From Nocardia elegans NBRC 108235 (GTDB lineage: Bacteria > Actinomycetota > Actinomycetes > Mycobacteriales > Mycobacteriaceae): DNA of 64,000 nucleotides. Below the pieces are notes generated by a model. It was given only the letters and a program-made list of their open reading frames with translations. It did no database searches and was not told where the DNA came from. The stretch lies in assembly GCF_001612845.1 (NCBI RefSeq), contig NZ_BDBF01000036.1, positions 26,346 to 90,345 of the forward strand. The letters are read 5' to 3'. Both the position numbers and the translations under genes were made by a program. Positions 34,151 to 42,774 of the stretch are shown one piece after another. Numbering within the stretch: position 1 is the first letter of the stretch; each line of letters begins with the position of its first letter.

Positions 34151-35794
34151 TCAGCCCGGCGGCAGCACGTGCGCGCCCGACTTGTCCGTCGACAGTGCCA
34201 GTGAGCTGATGTATTGGATTTCGCCCGCCGGCCCCGGAACCGCGGAGGCGATCATGTCGGGGCGTTCGAAGTCCATTCCGGTGACGTGGCAGGTGAGGGT
34301 TTCACCCGAGGGGTTGCCGTGTTCGTCGAACATGTCCAGCTCGATTCCGTCGTCGCCCCGGCGCAGGTAGTACTTGCCCTTGGTGAGGACGGCGGTGAGC
34401 GGGGTGGCGACGACGGCGATCACGACGGCGACGATCGGCGAATACGGTTTCAACGCCGCGCCGAACACACCGAAGAAGGTCATGATCGACAGCACCGCCG
34501 ACAGTCCGAAACCGACGAGGCCGACGGGGTTGAAGTTGTAGAGCATGCCGCGCCGGAATTCGGGCTGTTTCGGCGAGAGCTTCAGCATATATTTGTTGAC
34601 CGCGATATCCGTTGCGACGGTGACGATCCAGGCGATGCCGCAGTTGGCGTAGAAGCCGAGGATGTCGTTGAGGAAGTCGAACATATTGGCTTCCATCAGG
34701 ATCAGCGCGATCGCCAGGTTCACGCCGAGGAAAACCAGCCGGCCCGGATAGGTCTTCGTCACGCGGGTGAACGAGTTGGTCCACGCCAGCGAACCCGAAT
34801 ACGCGTTGGTCACATTGATTTTGATCTGTGAGATGACGACCAGCACCACCGCGAGCGTCATCGCCAGCCAGGACGGAACCATATCGCGGTAGATTTCCAG
34901 GAACTGATGCACCGGCTGATTCGCGATGTCCTGCGCCCCCGGCAGATTCGCGATCAGATAGACCGCGAGGAACAGGCCGACGACCTGTTTGACGGCACCG
35001 AAGATCACCCAGCCCGGCCCGGCCAGCAGCATCCAGCCCCACCATCTGCGTGCGTTCTCCGGGGTTTTCGGCGGCATGAACCGCAGATAATCGATCTGCT
35101 CGGCGATCTGGGCGATCAGTGAGAGACAGACGCCGGCGGCCAGCAGCGCACCGGAAAGGCTCACCCCCGCACCGTCCTTACCGCCGTAGGCGAAGAACGA
35201 ATCGATCGAATCAGGGTGGCGGATCAGCAGAAACGCGAACGGCAACACCATCAGCAACAGCCACAGCGGCGTCGTCCACACCTGCAGCTTCGCCAGCGTA
35301 TTCATGCCGTAGACGACCAGCGGGAAAATCAGCACCGTGGAGAGCAGATAACCCAGCCACAGTGGAATGTGCAGGCCCAGATTCAGGCCCTGCGCCATGA
35401 TCGAGCCCTCGGTGGCGAAGAAGATGAAGGTGAACGAGGCGAACACCAGGTTGGTGATCACCGAACCGTAGTAGCCGAACCCGCTGCCGCGAGTGATCAG
35501 ATCCAGATCGATGTTGTAGCGGGCGGCGTAGTAGGCCAGCGGAAATCCGGTGATCATGATGATGATCGCGAAGATTCCGATGCCCAGCAACGCGTTTCCG
35601 GTGCCGTTCGCGATGCCGATGTTCGCGCCGATGGAGAAATCCGCGAGGTAGGCTATGCCGCCCAGCGCGGAGACGCCGACCACGGCCGGACTCCATTTGC
35701 GGTAGCTGCGGGGCGCGAAGCGCAGCGTGTAGTCCTCGAGGGTTTCCTTCGTCGCGGCGGCAGCGGTCGCCGGACGGGTTTGCACATCAACCAC
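34151..35794 (-). CDS. NCS1 purine-cytosine permease family transporter
   Basis: A 547-residue membrane protein with about 12 TM helices of the nucleobase:cation symporter-1 family. Marks are FAPRSYRKWSP at the N-terminus, the GNGTGNALLGIGIF helix, and the central QTSPLxx-like region LVFASFTFIFFATEGSIMAQGL (TM3-TM4), and QIAEQIDYLRFMPPKTPENARRWWGWM on the cytoplasmic side. The substrate may be cytosine, purines or allantoin. The C-terminus (about 60 residues) is soluble. GTG 35794 has GAGGAG upstream. It diverges from the M48-like gene. Confidence 0.87.
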   Translation of the reverse strand: MVDVQTRPATAAAATKETLEDYTLRFAPRSYRKWSPAVVGVSALGGIAYLADFSIGANIGIANGTGNALLGIGIFAIIIMITGFPLAYYAARYNIDLDLITRGSGFGYYGSVITNLVFASFTFIFFATEGSIMAQGLNLGLHIPLWLGYLLSTVLIFPLVVYGMNTLAKLQVWTTPLWLLLMVLPFAFLLIRHPDSIDSFFAYGGKDGAGVSLSGALLAAGVCLSLIAQIAEQIDYLRFMPPKTPENARRWWGWMLLAGPGWVIFGAVKQVVGLFLAVYLIANLPGAQDIANQPVHQFLEIYRDMVPSWLAMTLAVVLVVISQIKINVTNAYSGSLAWTNSFTRVTKTYPGRLVFLGVNLAIALILMEANMFDFLNDILGFYANCGIAWIVTVATDIAVNKYMLKLSPKQPEFRRGMLYNFNPVGLVGFGLSAVLSIMTFFGVFGAALKPYSPIVAVVIAVVATPLTAVLTKGKYYLRRGDDGIELDMFDEHGNPSGETLTCHVTGMDFERPDMIASAVPGPAGEIQYISSLALSTDKSGAHVLPPG

Positions 35795-35932
35795 GATCTA
35801 CTCCTCATCGTTTCCGCGCTCGGCGCGGCCTTTCGAGGGTGCAGGTCCCGTGTGGTGTCCGTTTTGCCGCTCGGTTACCGCCGTGTAACGCCCCGCGACG
35901 TGCGGTTTTGCGCTCTCCCTTTACCGTGGTGC

Positions 35933-36985
35933 ATGACCTTTGACTCGACAGCGAAGGCGAACGACCCCGGTGCGGGCGCGGCCATCCGGCCCTCCGCGAC
36001 CGACCGGATCCGCTCCTGGACGGCGCTGGTACTGGCCGCCGCACCCACCGCCGCGATCCTCGCGGTGCTGCTCTACGGGCTCGGTTTGGCGATGGGCTTC
36101 GGCACCCTCGGCATCCTCGCCATCGCGTGGCTGGCGGTGTGCGTACTCGTCGCGGTGGTGTTCTTCCTGGGCGCCGAGCGGCGGTGGTTGACGGCACGTT
36201 TCGGCGTGCGTGCGCCCACCTCCGCCGAGCGGCACGCGCTGACGACGGCGTGGGAGCGGGTGGCCCGGCGGTCCGGCATCGCCTCCTCCTCGCACTCGCT
36301 GTGGATCCGGGAGAGCGAGCGCGAATTGCTGCTGCCCCGGCGGATGATCGCGGTCCCCTCCGCCGTACTCGGTGCGCCCCCACGGCAACTCGAAGCGGTG
36401 CTGGCCCGTGAACTCGGATATCGGTCCGAGGGTCGAGTAGCGTTGTGCCAGTTCATATTCCGATATTTCAATCTGCCGTTGGTATGGCTGGAGCGGGTGT
36501 TGCTCTCGGGTCCGGCCGCGCTCGGAGCGTGGCTGACGCGGCGGATGGCGCCACCGGCGGCCCGGATCTTCGGGATCGGCTGGAGTGCGGTCAGCCGGGT
36601 GCTGGTCGCCTGCCCGGCGATCGCGGCCACCACTGTGATCGTGGGACTTCCGGCCGCGCTGCTGCTGCGCATCGCTCCGGAGGTGGCGGCCTGCGCGCTC
36701 GTGCCGGTCGTGCGCCGCATCGACTACCGGGCCGACCGCGCCGCCGTCGACCTGGGATACGGCACGGACCTCGGTGTGGCACTGCAGGAACGGCGGGCGG
36801 AGTCCGACGACGCGGCCGCGCTGTATGCCCTCTCGGTGTCGGCGTACGCGCCGCGGGCCGCGGTGGACGAACGCGTTCGCCACATCCGCGATCGCATGGA
36901 CGAGCGGGTGCGTATCGCCGGCTATTCGGGGCCGGTGCTTCCGGAAAGCGGTGCGGCACAGGGTTTTACCGGTACCGAGCGGTAG
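35933..36985 (+). CDS. M48-peptidase-like membrane protein with lost metal ligands
   Basis: About 350 residues with two N-terminal TM helices (residues 30-80) and later hydrophobic segments, in the layout of M48/HtpX-like peptidases. The active helix that should be HExxH reads Arg159-Glu160-Leu-Gly-Tyr163 in QLEAVLARELGYRSEG, so both zinc-binding His residues are replaced. The third-ligand region (usually EYxAD) reads RRIDYRADRAAVDLG. It is therefore probably a pseudo-peptidase with a structural or binding role. ATG 35933 is the natural start after the divergent permease promoter region. Confidence 0.7.
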   Translation: MTFDSTAKANDPGAGAAIRPSATDRIRSWTALVLAAAPTAAILAVLLYGLGLAMGFGTLGILAIAWLAVCVLVAVVFFLGAERRWLTARFGVRAPTSAERHALTTAWERVARRSGIASSSHSLWIRESERELLLPRRMIAVPSAVLGAPPRQLEAVLARELGYRSEGRVALCQFIFRYFNLPLVWLERVLLSGPAALGAWLTRRMAPPAARIFGIGWSAVSRVLVACPAIAATTVIVGLPAALLLRIAPEVAACALVPVVRRIDYRADRAAVDLGYGTDLGVALQERRAESDDAAALYALSVSAYAPRAAVDERVRHIRDRMDERVRIAGYSGPVLPESGAAQGFTGTER

Positions 36986-37024
36986 GGTGGCGGACCGGTC
37001 CCCGGCCGCGGATGCCGGACCGGT

Positions 37025-37561
37025 TCAGCAGTCCTCGAATGCGGCTTTGATGTACCCCGAGGACTGATACAGGTACTGGTAGGCCCACCGCGCGAGACCG
37101 ATGTGCGGATGCGCGTCGAGGAGGAGAATCTCACCGCCCCAGCACTTGCCGAGCACGTACCGGGCGCGGGAGATGTGCGGCGTGAAGGTCACCACGATCA
37201 CGCGTCGCCAGTTCTCGCGGGCGGCGCGGGTGGCCAGTTCGCGTCCCTCACCGCGTGTGGTGCGCGGCTCGGGATCGAAGCAGCTCACACGGAAGCTGTA
37301 GCCGCCGTGGCAGATTCGGTTGATCAGCGGGGAGTGGTCGTACGGATCGGAGAACACCACCTGCGGGGCGTAACCGTCGTGGGCCAGGCGCAGCGCCAGC
37401 TCCTCGCGGCCGTCGTGGGCTCCGCCGAGCACCAGGATGGCATCGGCCGCGCGCGGGGTGTCGGTCCGCGGGCGCACGTACACCGGCCACAGCGCCGTCA
37501 CCGCGACGGCGAGCACGAGCACGACCCCCACCGCACCGCGCACCCACCACCTTTTTCGCAC
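37025..37561 (-). CDS. YdcF/ElyC-family DUF218 membrane protein
   Basis: About 178 residues: one N-terminal TM helix (GAVGVVLVLAVAVTALWPVY) and an extracytoplasmic DUF218 domain with AADAILVLGGAHDGREELALRLAHDGYAPQVVFSD and ATRAARENWRRVIVVTFTPHISRARY. Related ElyC/SanA proteins affect envelope integrity through lipid-carrier intermediates in E. coli. GTG 37561 is chosen so that the TM helix starts promptly; the upstream start at 37663 would add 34 residues and nearly reach the divergent UDP-glucose dehydrogenase gene. Confidence 0.8.
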   Translation of the reverse strand: MRKRWWVRGAVGVVLVLAVAVTALWPVYVRPRTDTPRAADAILVLGGAHDGREELALRLAHDGYAPQVVFSDPYDHSPLINRICHGGYSFRVSCFDPEPRTTRGEGRELATRAARENWRRVIVVTFTPHISRARYVLGKCWGGEILLLDAHPHIGLARWAYQYLYQSSGYIKAAFEDC

Positions 37562-37685
37562 CCTGCGATGGTAGGTGGTCGGCGAATGCGCTGATCGGCG
37601 ACGGTTTCTCCCTGTACACCCACTGTTGCCTGCGCCCTCGCCTCGTGGACGCGGACCGGCCATACCCGGCGCGTATCAATCGACT

Positions 37686-39008
37686 ATGCGTCTGACGGTA
37701 TTCGGGACGGGATATCTGGGAGCCACCCATGCCGCCTGCATGGCCGAGCTCGGTCACGAGGTGCTCGGGGTGGATATCGACCCAGGCAAGGTGGCCAAAT
37801 TGTCCGACGGCGTCGTGCCGTTCTACGAACCCGGCCTGGAGGCGGTGCTGCGCCGCAATCTCGATGCCGGGCGACTGCGCTTCACCACCTCCTACGAGGA
37901 GGCGGCCGCGCACGCCGACACCCATTTCCTCGGTGTCGGCACGCCGCAGAAGAAGGGCGAATACGGCGCGGACCTGAAATATGTCCATGCCGTGGCCGAT
38001 TCGCTGGCGCCGCTGCTGGAGCGGCCGTCGGTGCTGATCGGCAAGTCGACGGTGCCCGTCGGCACGGCCGCGGAACTGGGCCGCCGGATGCGGGCCCGCG
38101 CCCGCACCGACGTCGAGGTCGCCTGGAATCCGGAATTCCTGCGCGAGGGGTTCGCGGTGCGTGACACCCTGCGGCCCGACCGGCTGGTCCTCGGTGTCGA
38201 CGCCGAACGCGAACGCGCCGAATGGGTGCGTGCGCAGGTGCGCGAGATCTACGCCGACCTGATCGCGGCGCAGGTGCCGTTCCTGCTCACCGACCTGGCC
38301 ACCGCGGAATTGGTGAAGGTGTCCGCCAACGCGTTCCTGGCCACGAAGATCTCGTTCATCAACGCGGTCTCCGAGGTCTGCGAGGCGACCGGGGCCGATG
38401 TCACGATGCTGGCCGACGCGCTGGGCCACGACGCCCGCATCGGCCGGCGCTTTCTCAACGCCGGACTCGGCTTCGGCGGCGGCTGCCTGCCCAAGGACAT
38501 CCGCGCGTTCATGGCCCGCGCGGGGGAACTCGGCGCCGATCACGCGGTCGCGTTCCTGCGTGAGGTCGACAACATCAATATGCGCCGGCGCACCAAGGTG
38601 GTCGATATGGCGGCCAAGGCGTGCGGCGGCTCGCTGCTGGGCGCCAATGTGGCGGTGCTGGGCGCGGCCTTCAAACCGGAATCCGACGATGTGCGCGATT
38701 CGCCCGCGCTGAACGTGGCCGGAATGATCCAGCTGCACGGCGCCGTGGTCACCGTCTACGACCCGAAAGCGCTGGAGAACTCGCGCCGGGTGTTTCCCAC
38801 GCTGAACTACGCGACCTCGGTGGCGGAGGCCTGTGATCGAGCGGATGTGGTGCTGGTTCTCACGGAATGGGACGAGTTCACCGCGCTCTCGCCGCGCGAC
38901 CTCGAGCCGGTGGTGCGCGGGCGTTCCATCATCGACGGTCGCAACTGTCTCGAGCGCGCCGAGTGGACCGCCGCGGGATGGGTGTACGCGGGACTCGGCA
39001 CGTCGTAG
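37686..39008 (+). CDS. UDP-glucose 6-dehydrogenase
   Basis: Oxidises UDP-glucose twice to UDP-glucuronate, a precursor for capsular or glycan sugars. The 440-residue protein shows VFGTGYLGATHAACMAELGHEV (Rossmann motif), GVGTPQK, KSTVPVGTA, WNPEFLREGFAV, the central helix LTDLATAELVKVSANAFLATKISFINAVSEVCEATGADV, and the catalytic Cys loop GFGGGCLPKDIRAF (Cys near 267). ATG 37686 matches the family start. It is separated from downstream genes, and promoter and termination signals are not obvious. Confidence 0.93.
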   Translation: MRLTVFGTGYLGATHAACMAELGHEVLGVDIDPGKVAKLSDGVVPFYEPGLEAVLRRNLDAGRLRFTTSYEEAAAHADTHFLGVGTPQKKGEYGADLKYVHAVADSLAPLLERPSVLIGKSTVPVGTAAELGRRMRARARTDVEVAWNPEFLREGFAVRDTLRPDRLVLGVDAERERAEWVRAQVREIYADLIAAQVPFLLTDLATAELVKVSANAFLATKISFINAVSEVCEATGADVTMLADALGHDARIGRRFLNAGLGFGGGCLPKDIRAFMARAGELGADHAVAFLREVDNINMRRRTKVVDMAAKACGGSLLGANVAVLGAAFKPESDDVRDSPALNVAGMIQLHGAVVTVYDPKALENSRRVFPTLNYATSVAEACDRADVVLVLTEWDEFTALSPRDLEPVVRGRSIIDGRNCLERAEWTAAGWVYAGLGTS

Positions 39009-39158
39009 GGTGGCGGGAGCCAGGTAGAGTGGCGGCGCCCTGCGGCATGCGCATCGGGCCCGCACAGCGGCCCGGCTTCGCTCGCACGGCCCAGCGCAGG
39101 CCGTGGGGGCGGCGGTCGGGCGTACCGGTCGTGAAGCGTGAAACGAGATGGGCGGCAG

Positions 39159-40547
39159 ATGAGTTCGGTACTGGGAGTTTCGGTGGGGGCCGGCGCCATT
39201 CGCGTCGCGATCCCACATCCCGGTAATTCCGCCGAACGATTCGTCTCCACCGCCTTCGACGTCCAGGCGATGCCGGTCGCCGAACAGCAGTCCATGGACG
39301 ATGTGGCCGCCGAAACCGTCGGCGCCGTCTTCGGTTCCGCGCCGGAGATCGCCGCGACCGCGCTGGCCTATCGCAACGAACAACACGCGCGCACCCTGCG
39401 GGGCGCCCTGGCCCGCCGTCAGCTCACCAACTACGAACTCGTGCCCGAGGTCGCGGCGGCGCGGGAATTCCTGCGCGCCACCGGTGAACTGCAGGGTTAT
39501 CGCACGGTCGCGCTCTACGACCTCGGCAGTTCCGGGCTCTCGGTCAGCGTGATCGACGTGGAATCCGGAAAGGTGAGTCACAGTGAGCGCACCAGCGACA
39601 TCAGCGGCGACTATCTGGATTCGCTGATCCGTGAACAGCAGATCGCTTCCGGCCGGATCGAACATCCGCCCACCGCACAGGGTTTGGCGGCCCTGGACGG
39701 TGTATGCCGGCAGGCCAAGGAACAGCTGTCGAGCACCACGGCGGTCGCCGTCCCGTCCGAGCACGGCCTGGTGCTGTTGTCGCAGGAGAACTTCGAAGCC
39801 CTGATCATGCTCGCCGTCGAATCGTCGGCCCGCATGACCCGTGATGTGATGATGCGCTCCGAACAGGCCGTGCAGGCGGTCTTCGTGATCGGTGGGTGTG
39901 CCCGGATCCCGCTGATCGCGCGCATTCTGGAGCGGTGGATGGGCATGCCCGTGCTGGTGCCCGCCGATCCGGAGACCGTGATCGTGCGCGGCGCGGCGCT
40001 GCTCGCCCGCCCGGCCCAGGTGGCCGCACCCGCACCCGTCCCGCAGGCGCCCGGGCCCGGATCCGCCGACGACACCGTGCAATTGGCGCCGGTGTGGTTG
40101 TCCGAGGATGCGCTGCGACGCGCCCGCAAACGCAACAAGGCGCGCGGCAAGAGCACACTCGGCGGCAAGGCAGGTGCCGTCGATGCCGGTCGCCGCCGGG
40201 AGTTGAGCGTGGCCGGGGTGGCGGTCGGTGCGCTGGTCGTCGTCGCGGCGCTCGGGATCGGTCTCGGCTGGGGCCAATCGGTTCTCCGCGGTGATTCCCA
40301 GAGCAACACCTCGGCCCCCAGTTCGGTGCCCGACGCTCCGCCCCACGCCTCCGCGGACCCCTCGGTCGCGCCGACCACCGATGCCACCAACGCCTCGGTG
40401 GCCGCGCCCACTCCCAACTGGCAGGCGCCGACCACCACCACCTCGGCCGCGCCGCCGGGACCCCCGACCATCGTCGTCCCCGGCCTGCCGCCGATCGTGG
40501 TGCCGACCATTCCGCCGCTGCTGCCACCGTTCCCGCCGCGGCAGTAG
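39159..40547 (+). CDS. Hsp70-like protein with TM anchor and Pro/Thr tail
   Basis: About 462 residues. The first 290 resemble an actin-like/Hsp70 nucleotide-binding domain: SVLGVSVGAGAIRVA, LYDLGSSGLSVSVIDVES and VFVIGGCARIPLIARILERW with MGMPVLVPADPETVIVRGAALLARP. The substrate-binding domain of a real Hsp70 is absent. A TM helix (VAVGALVVVAALGIGLGW, about 360) is followed by a Pro/Thr/Ser-rich tail of about 80 residues. It is therefore a membrane-anchored actin-fold protein with its tail outside. ATG 39159 is used over GTG 39138 because GGCGG precedes it; either is possible. Confidence 0.78.
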   Translation: MSSVLGVSVGAGAIRVAIPHPGNSAERFVSTAFDVQAMPVAEQQSMDDVAAETVGAVFGSAPEIAATALAYRNEQHARTLRGALARRQLTNYELVPEVAAAREFLRATGELQGYRTVALYDLGSSGLSVSVIDVESGKVSHSERTSDISGDYLDSLIREQQIASGRIEHPPTAQGLAALDGVCRQAKEQLSSTTAVAVPSEHGLVLLSQENFEALIMLAVESSARMTRDVMMRSEQAVQAVFVIGGCARIPLIARILERWMGMPVLVPADPETVIVRGAALLARPAQVAAPAPVPQAPGPGSADDTVQLAPVWLSEDALRRARKRNKARGKSTLGGKAGAVDAGRRRELSVAGVAVGALVVVAALGIGLGWGQSVLRGDSQSNTSAPSSVPDAPPHASADPSVAPTTDATNASVAAPTPNWQAPTTTTSAAPPGPPTIVVPGLPPIVVPTIPPLLPPFPPRQ

Positions 40548-40679
40548 GCCCGGACCGCGACAACGTGGAGGGCCTGACGAGGCCGGGGCCGTGAAGCGCC
40601 TCGATTCGGCCGAGGGCCTGGCCAAAGCAACGACCTTCGGCCCTGCCCCAACCGGTGGCCGACCGGGCACTGTCGAAGG

Positions 40680-41090
40680 ATGACGATTTCCACCGAGGTC
40701 AAGACGATCCGGCTGACCCGCGCGGTGCTGGCGGGCGTGGCAGCATTCACCGCGTTCTGGGCCCTGGCCGGGGCCATCGGTCTCGCCGGTGGCGGTGCCG
40801 ACCTCGGTGCCGCCGTCGAGGCGCGATTGCCCCTGCACAGTCCGGTTCTCGCAGCCGTTCTCCTCGGTCTGCTCGTGGCGGTTCCGATGGCGGCGACGGC
40901 CGCCGCGGTCATTCGAAACGATCACCGAGCGGCCGCGATGGCGGTGTGCAGCGGTGCGCTGCTGGTCGGCTGGGTCGCGGTGCAGCCGATAATCATCGGC
41001 CAGTTCTTCTGGCTGCAACCGGTCTTCGGTCTGCTGGGACTCACCGTGGCCGGACTCGGCCTGTCGCTCAACGCCCATCGCGGGCGGTGA
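40680..41090 (+). CDS. Small membrane protein, four TM segments
   Basis: A 136-residue protein with hydrophobic segments around residues 15-37, 53-75, 83-105 and 110-130, and charged loops (ARLPLHS, IRNDHRA). No family recognised. It lies between the Hsp70-like and LOG-like genes on the same strand; spacing is loose (132 and 56 bases) so co-transcription is only possible. Confidence 0.65.
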   Translation: MTISTEVKTIRLTRAVLAGVAAFTAFWALAGAIGLAGGGADLGAAVEARLPLHSPVLAAVLLGLLVAVPMAATAAAVIRNDHRAAAMAVCSGALLVGWVAVQPIIIGQFFWLQPVFGLLGLTVAGLGLSLNAHRGR

Positions 41091-41146
41091 CATCCGACCG
41101 GATCAGCCTGATCATCACCTATCGGCTGGTCCGAGGAGTGTGCGAG

Positions 41147-41635
41147 ATGCCCCCTGTCCAGATCGCGGTCTGCGGGCCGCGCGACTGCACGGACGCCGAG
41201 GCCGCTACCGCGCGGGAGGTCGGCCGGCTGCTGGCTCGGGCCGGCGCAGTCGTGTTGTGCGGCGGCGGAACCGGGGTGATGGCGGCGGTCGCCGAGGGCG
41301 CGTCGGCCGAAGGCGGCCTGGTGATCGGAGTACGGCCGGACACCGGCCGAGCCGGTGTGTGTGCCGGACTCTCCGCCGTCCTGTACACGAATATGGGTGA
41401 GGCGCGGAACGCGATTCTGATCTCGTCGGCGGATGCGGTGGTCGTGGTGGGCGGTTCCTGGGGAACGCTGTCGGAGCTGGCGCTGGCGAATCGACGTGGG
41501 GGCGTGCCGGTGGTGTCGATCGGCGGATGGCAGATCCTCGATGCGGAGGGCGAGACCGTCGAGGGAAGCCACCGGGCGGCGAATGCGGCCGAGGCGGTCG
41601 CCTTCGCCGTGGCCGGTGCTCGACCCGCCGGCTGA
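41147..41635 (+). CDS. LOG-like nucleotide phosphoribohydrolase family protein (TIGR00725 type)
   Basis: The 162-residue Rossmann protein has the LOG/lysine-decarboxylase-like layout: IAVCGPRDCTDAEA, LCGGGTGVMAAVAEGA (nucleotide loop), NMGEARNAILISSADAVVVVGGSWGTLSELALA. In LOG proteins PGGxGTxxE is the catalytic motif; here GGSWGTLSE keeps the key Gly-Thr and Glu. Family members cleave ribose-5-phosphate from nucleoside monophosphates. ATG 41147 has GAGGAG 7 bases upstream. Confidence 0.83.
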   Translation: MPPVQIAVCGPRDCTDAEAATAREVGRLLARAGAVVLCGGGTGVMAAVAEGASAEGGLVIGVRPDTGRAGVCAGLSAVLYTNMGEARNAILISSADAVVVVGGSWGTLSELALANRRGGVPVVSIGGWQILDAEGETVEGSHRAANAAEAVAFAVAGARPAG

Positions 41636-41661
41636 CGCCGGGCTCGCCTCAGGGCGCGACG

Positions 41662-42087
41662 CTAGCTCCCGCCGACGCCGAGAGCCGTGAGCAGCACGAG
41701 TACGAGAGTCGCGACGGCCAGGACGCCGTGCCCGCCGACGATCGCCACCGGGAAATGCCGCTCGGCGGGCTCCCCGGCCTCGGCCACCCGCCCGGTGGTG
41801 CGGGCGCGGTAGACGGGCAGCCAGCGGAACAGCATCACGAATCCGAGCAGCGCGACCGGAACCAGCAGTCCGAATCCGACCCAGGCCAAGGCGTCGTTGT
41901 CGATCACGAGATAGATGATCCACACCACCAGACCGGCCACGGCGAGCAGGAAGTGCCCGAAGACCACCGGCGGCGGCAGATGACTGGAACCCGGTTGTCG
42001 CACACCGCCTTTGGCGATCCAGGTGGCCAGCAGGAAGAACCCTCCGCCCGCGGTGAGCAGCCAGAGGATCAGCGCTGCGATGCCCAT
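41662..42087 (-). CDS. Small membrane protein of the DUF2231 operon
   Basis: About 141 residues with four TM helices (GIAALILWLLTAGGGFFLLATW, VVFGHFLLAVAGLVVWIIYLV, LAWVGFGLLVPVALLGFVMLF, HGVLAVATLVLVLLTALGV). His residues in FGHF, RHFPVA and GGHG are spaced like heme ligands of four-helix membrane cytochromes, but this is inference. ATG 42087 has GGGAG 5 bases upstream. It follows the DUF2231 gene by 28 bases in one operon controlled from the 42668-42695 operator. Confidence 0.75.
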   Translation of the reverse strand: MGIAALILWLLTAGGGFFLLATWIAKGGVRQPGSSHLPPPVVFGHFLLAVAGLVVWIIYLVIDNDALAWVGFGLLVPVALLGFVMLFRWLPVYRARTTGRVAEAGEPAERHFPVAIVGGHGVLAVATLVLVLLTALGVGGS

Positions 42088-42115
42088 GATGACTCCCGAG
42101 TGTGAGAAGGGAAGG

Positions 42116-42640
42116 TCAGCGGCGGTAGCCGGTGGCCTGGGTGCTTTCGCCGGCGACCCGGACACCGTAGCGGTAGGCGAGTTTGCCGCCGAGATATCCG
42201 GATATGCCCAGCACGAGCAGGGATGCGATCGACAAGACCAGGGGCCCGACGGGTGTCGCGCGATCGGTGCCGGCCGCGGTCCGCCACCAGAAGTTCAGTG
42301 CATAGGCGACGGTGATGATCAGGTTCAGGCTCATGTGGATCAGCCCGGTGCGGAACGCGGGCGTGCCGGACGGGATGGCGAACAGGTCCAGAAAGCCGAT
42401 CGAGGCGGCGGCCAACGCGCCGAGCACACCGATCGCTACCAGCCATTCGGCCCCGCGGGCGAGAAACTGCGGGTCGCCGACGATGTGGGAGCCGATGTCG
42501 AAGACGAGGCTCGCGACCCATGCCCCGATCGGCACTGTCACCAGGATCGGGTGGAACGGATGCCCGTACGGCCCGGCCAGTGCGGCGCTGACGGGTTGTT
42601 TGGCCTGTTCCATATCTCCGGCTGCGACCTCACCGGCCAT
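42116..42640 (-). CDS. DUF2231 membrane protein
   Basis: About 174 residues of the DUF2231 family, which has four TM helices and is seen beside oxidoreductases in actinobacteria. Visible are GPYGHPFHPILVTVPIGAWVASLVFDIG (His-rich start), a second helix pair near 75-110 with GTPAFRTGLIHMSLNLII, and a C-terminal helix GPLVLSIASLLVLGISGYLGG. Conserved His in YGHPFHP and GLIHMS could bind heme, which is inference. ATG 42640 has GGAG upstream; a TTG at 42709 would extend over the operator region. Confidence 0.85.
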   Translation of the reverse strand: MAGEVAAGDMEQAKQPVSAALAGPYGHPFHPILVTVPIGAWVASLVFDIGSHIVGDPQFLARGAEWLVAIGVLGALAAASIGFLDLFAIPSGTPAFRTGLIHMSLNLIITVAYALNFWWRTAAGTDRATPVGPLVLSIASLLVLGISGYLGGKLAYRYGVRVAGESTQATGYRR

Positions 42641-42667
42641 GGCTCCACTCTCCCTCGGTCGAGGTTT

Positions 42668-42695
42668 AGTTTCGCCAATAAGTATTGGCGAAACT
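42668..42695. promoter_or_regulatory. Perfect palindromic operator, AGTTTCGCCAATA
   Basis: A 13-bp perfect inverted repeat (AGTTTCGCCAATA, AG spacer, TATTGGCGAAACT), 28 bases upstream of the DUF2231 start and 79 bases upstream of the divergent cysteine-rich regulator. Its AT-rich centre stands out in this GC-rich region. The adjacent regulator is the natural candidate to bind it. Confidence 0.75.
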
Positions 42696-42774
42696 GTATC
42701 GGTGGTCAATACATCGCATGTGAATCGGTGCCATCGATCTTTCGACCCAACAGCTTCGGCGTTATTGTGGTCGA

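Noticed and set aside
37248..41093. Minus-strand open frame of about 1280 codons
   Set aside because: It is antisense to UDP-glucose dehydrogenase and the Hsp70-like gene and lacks recognisable domains.
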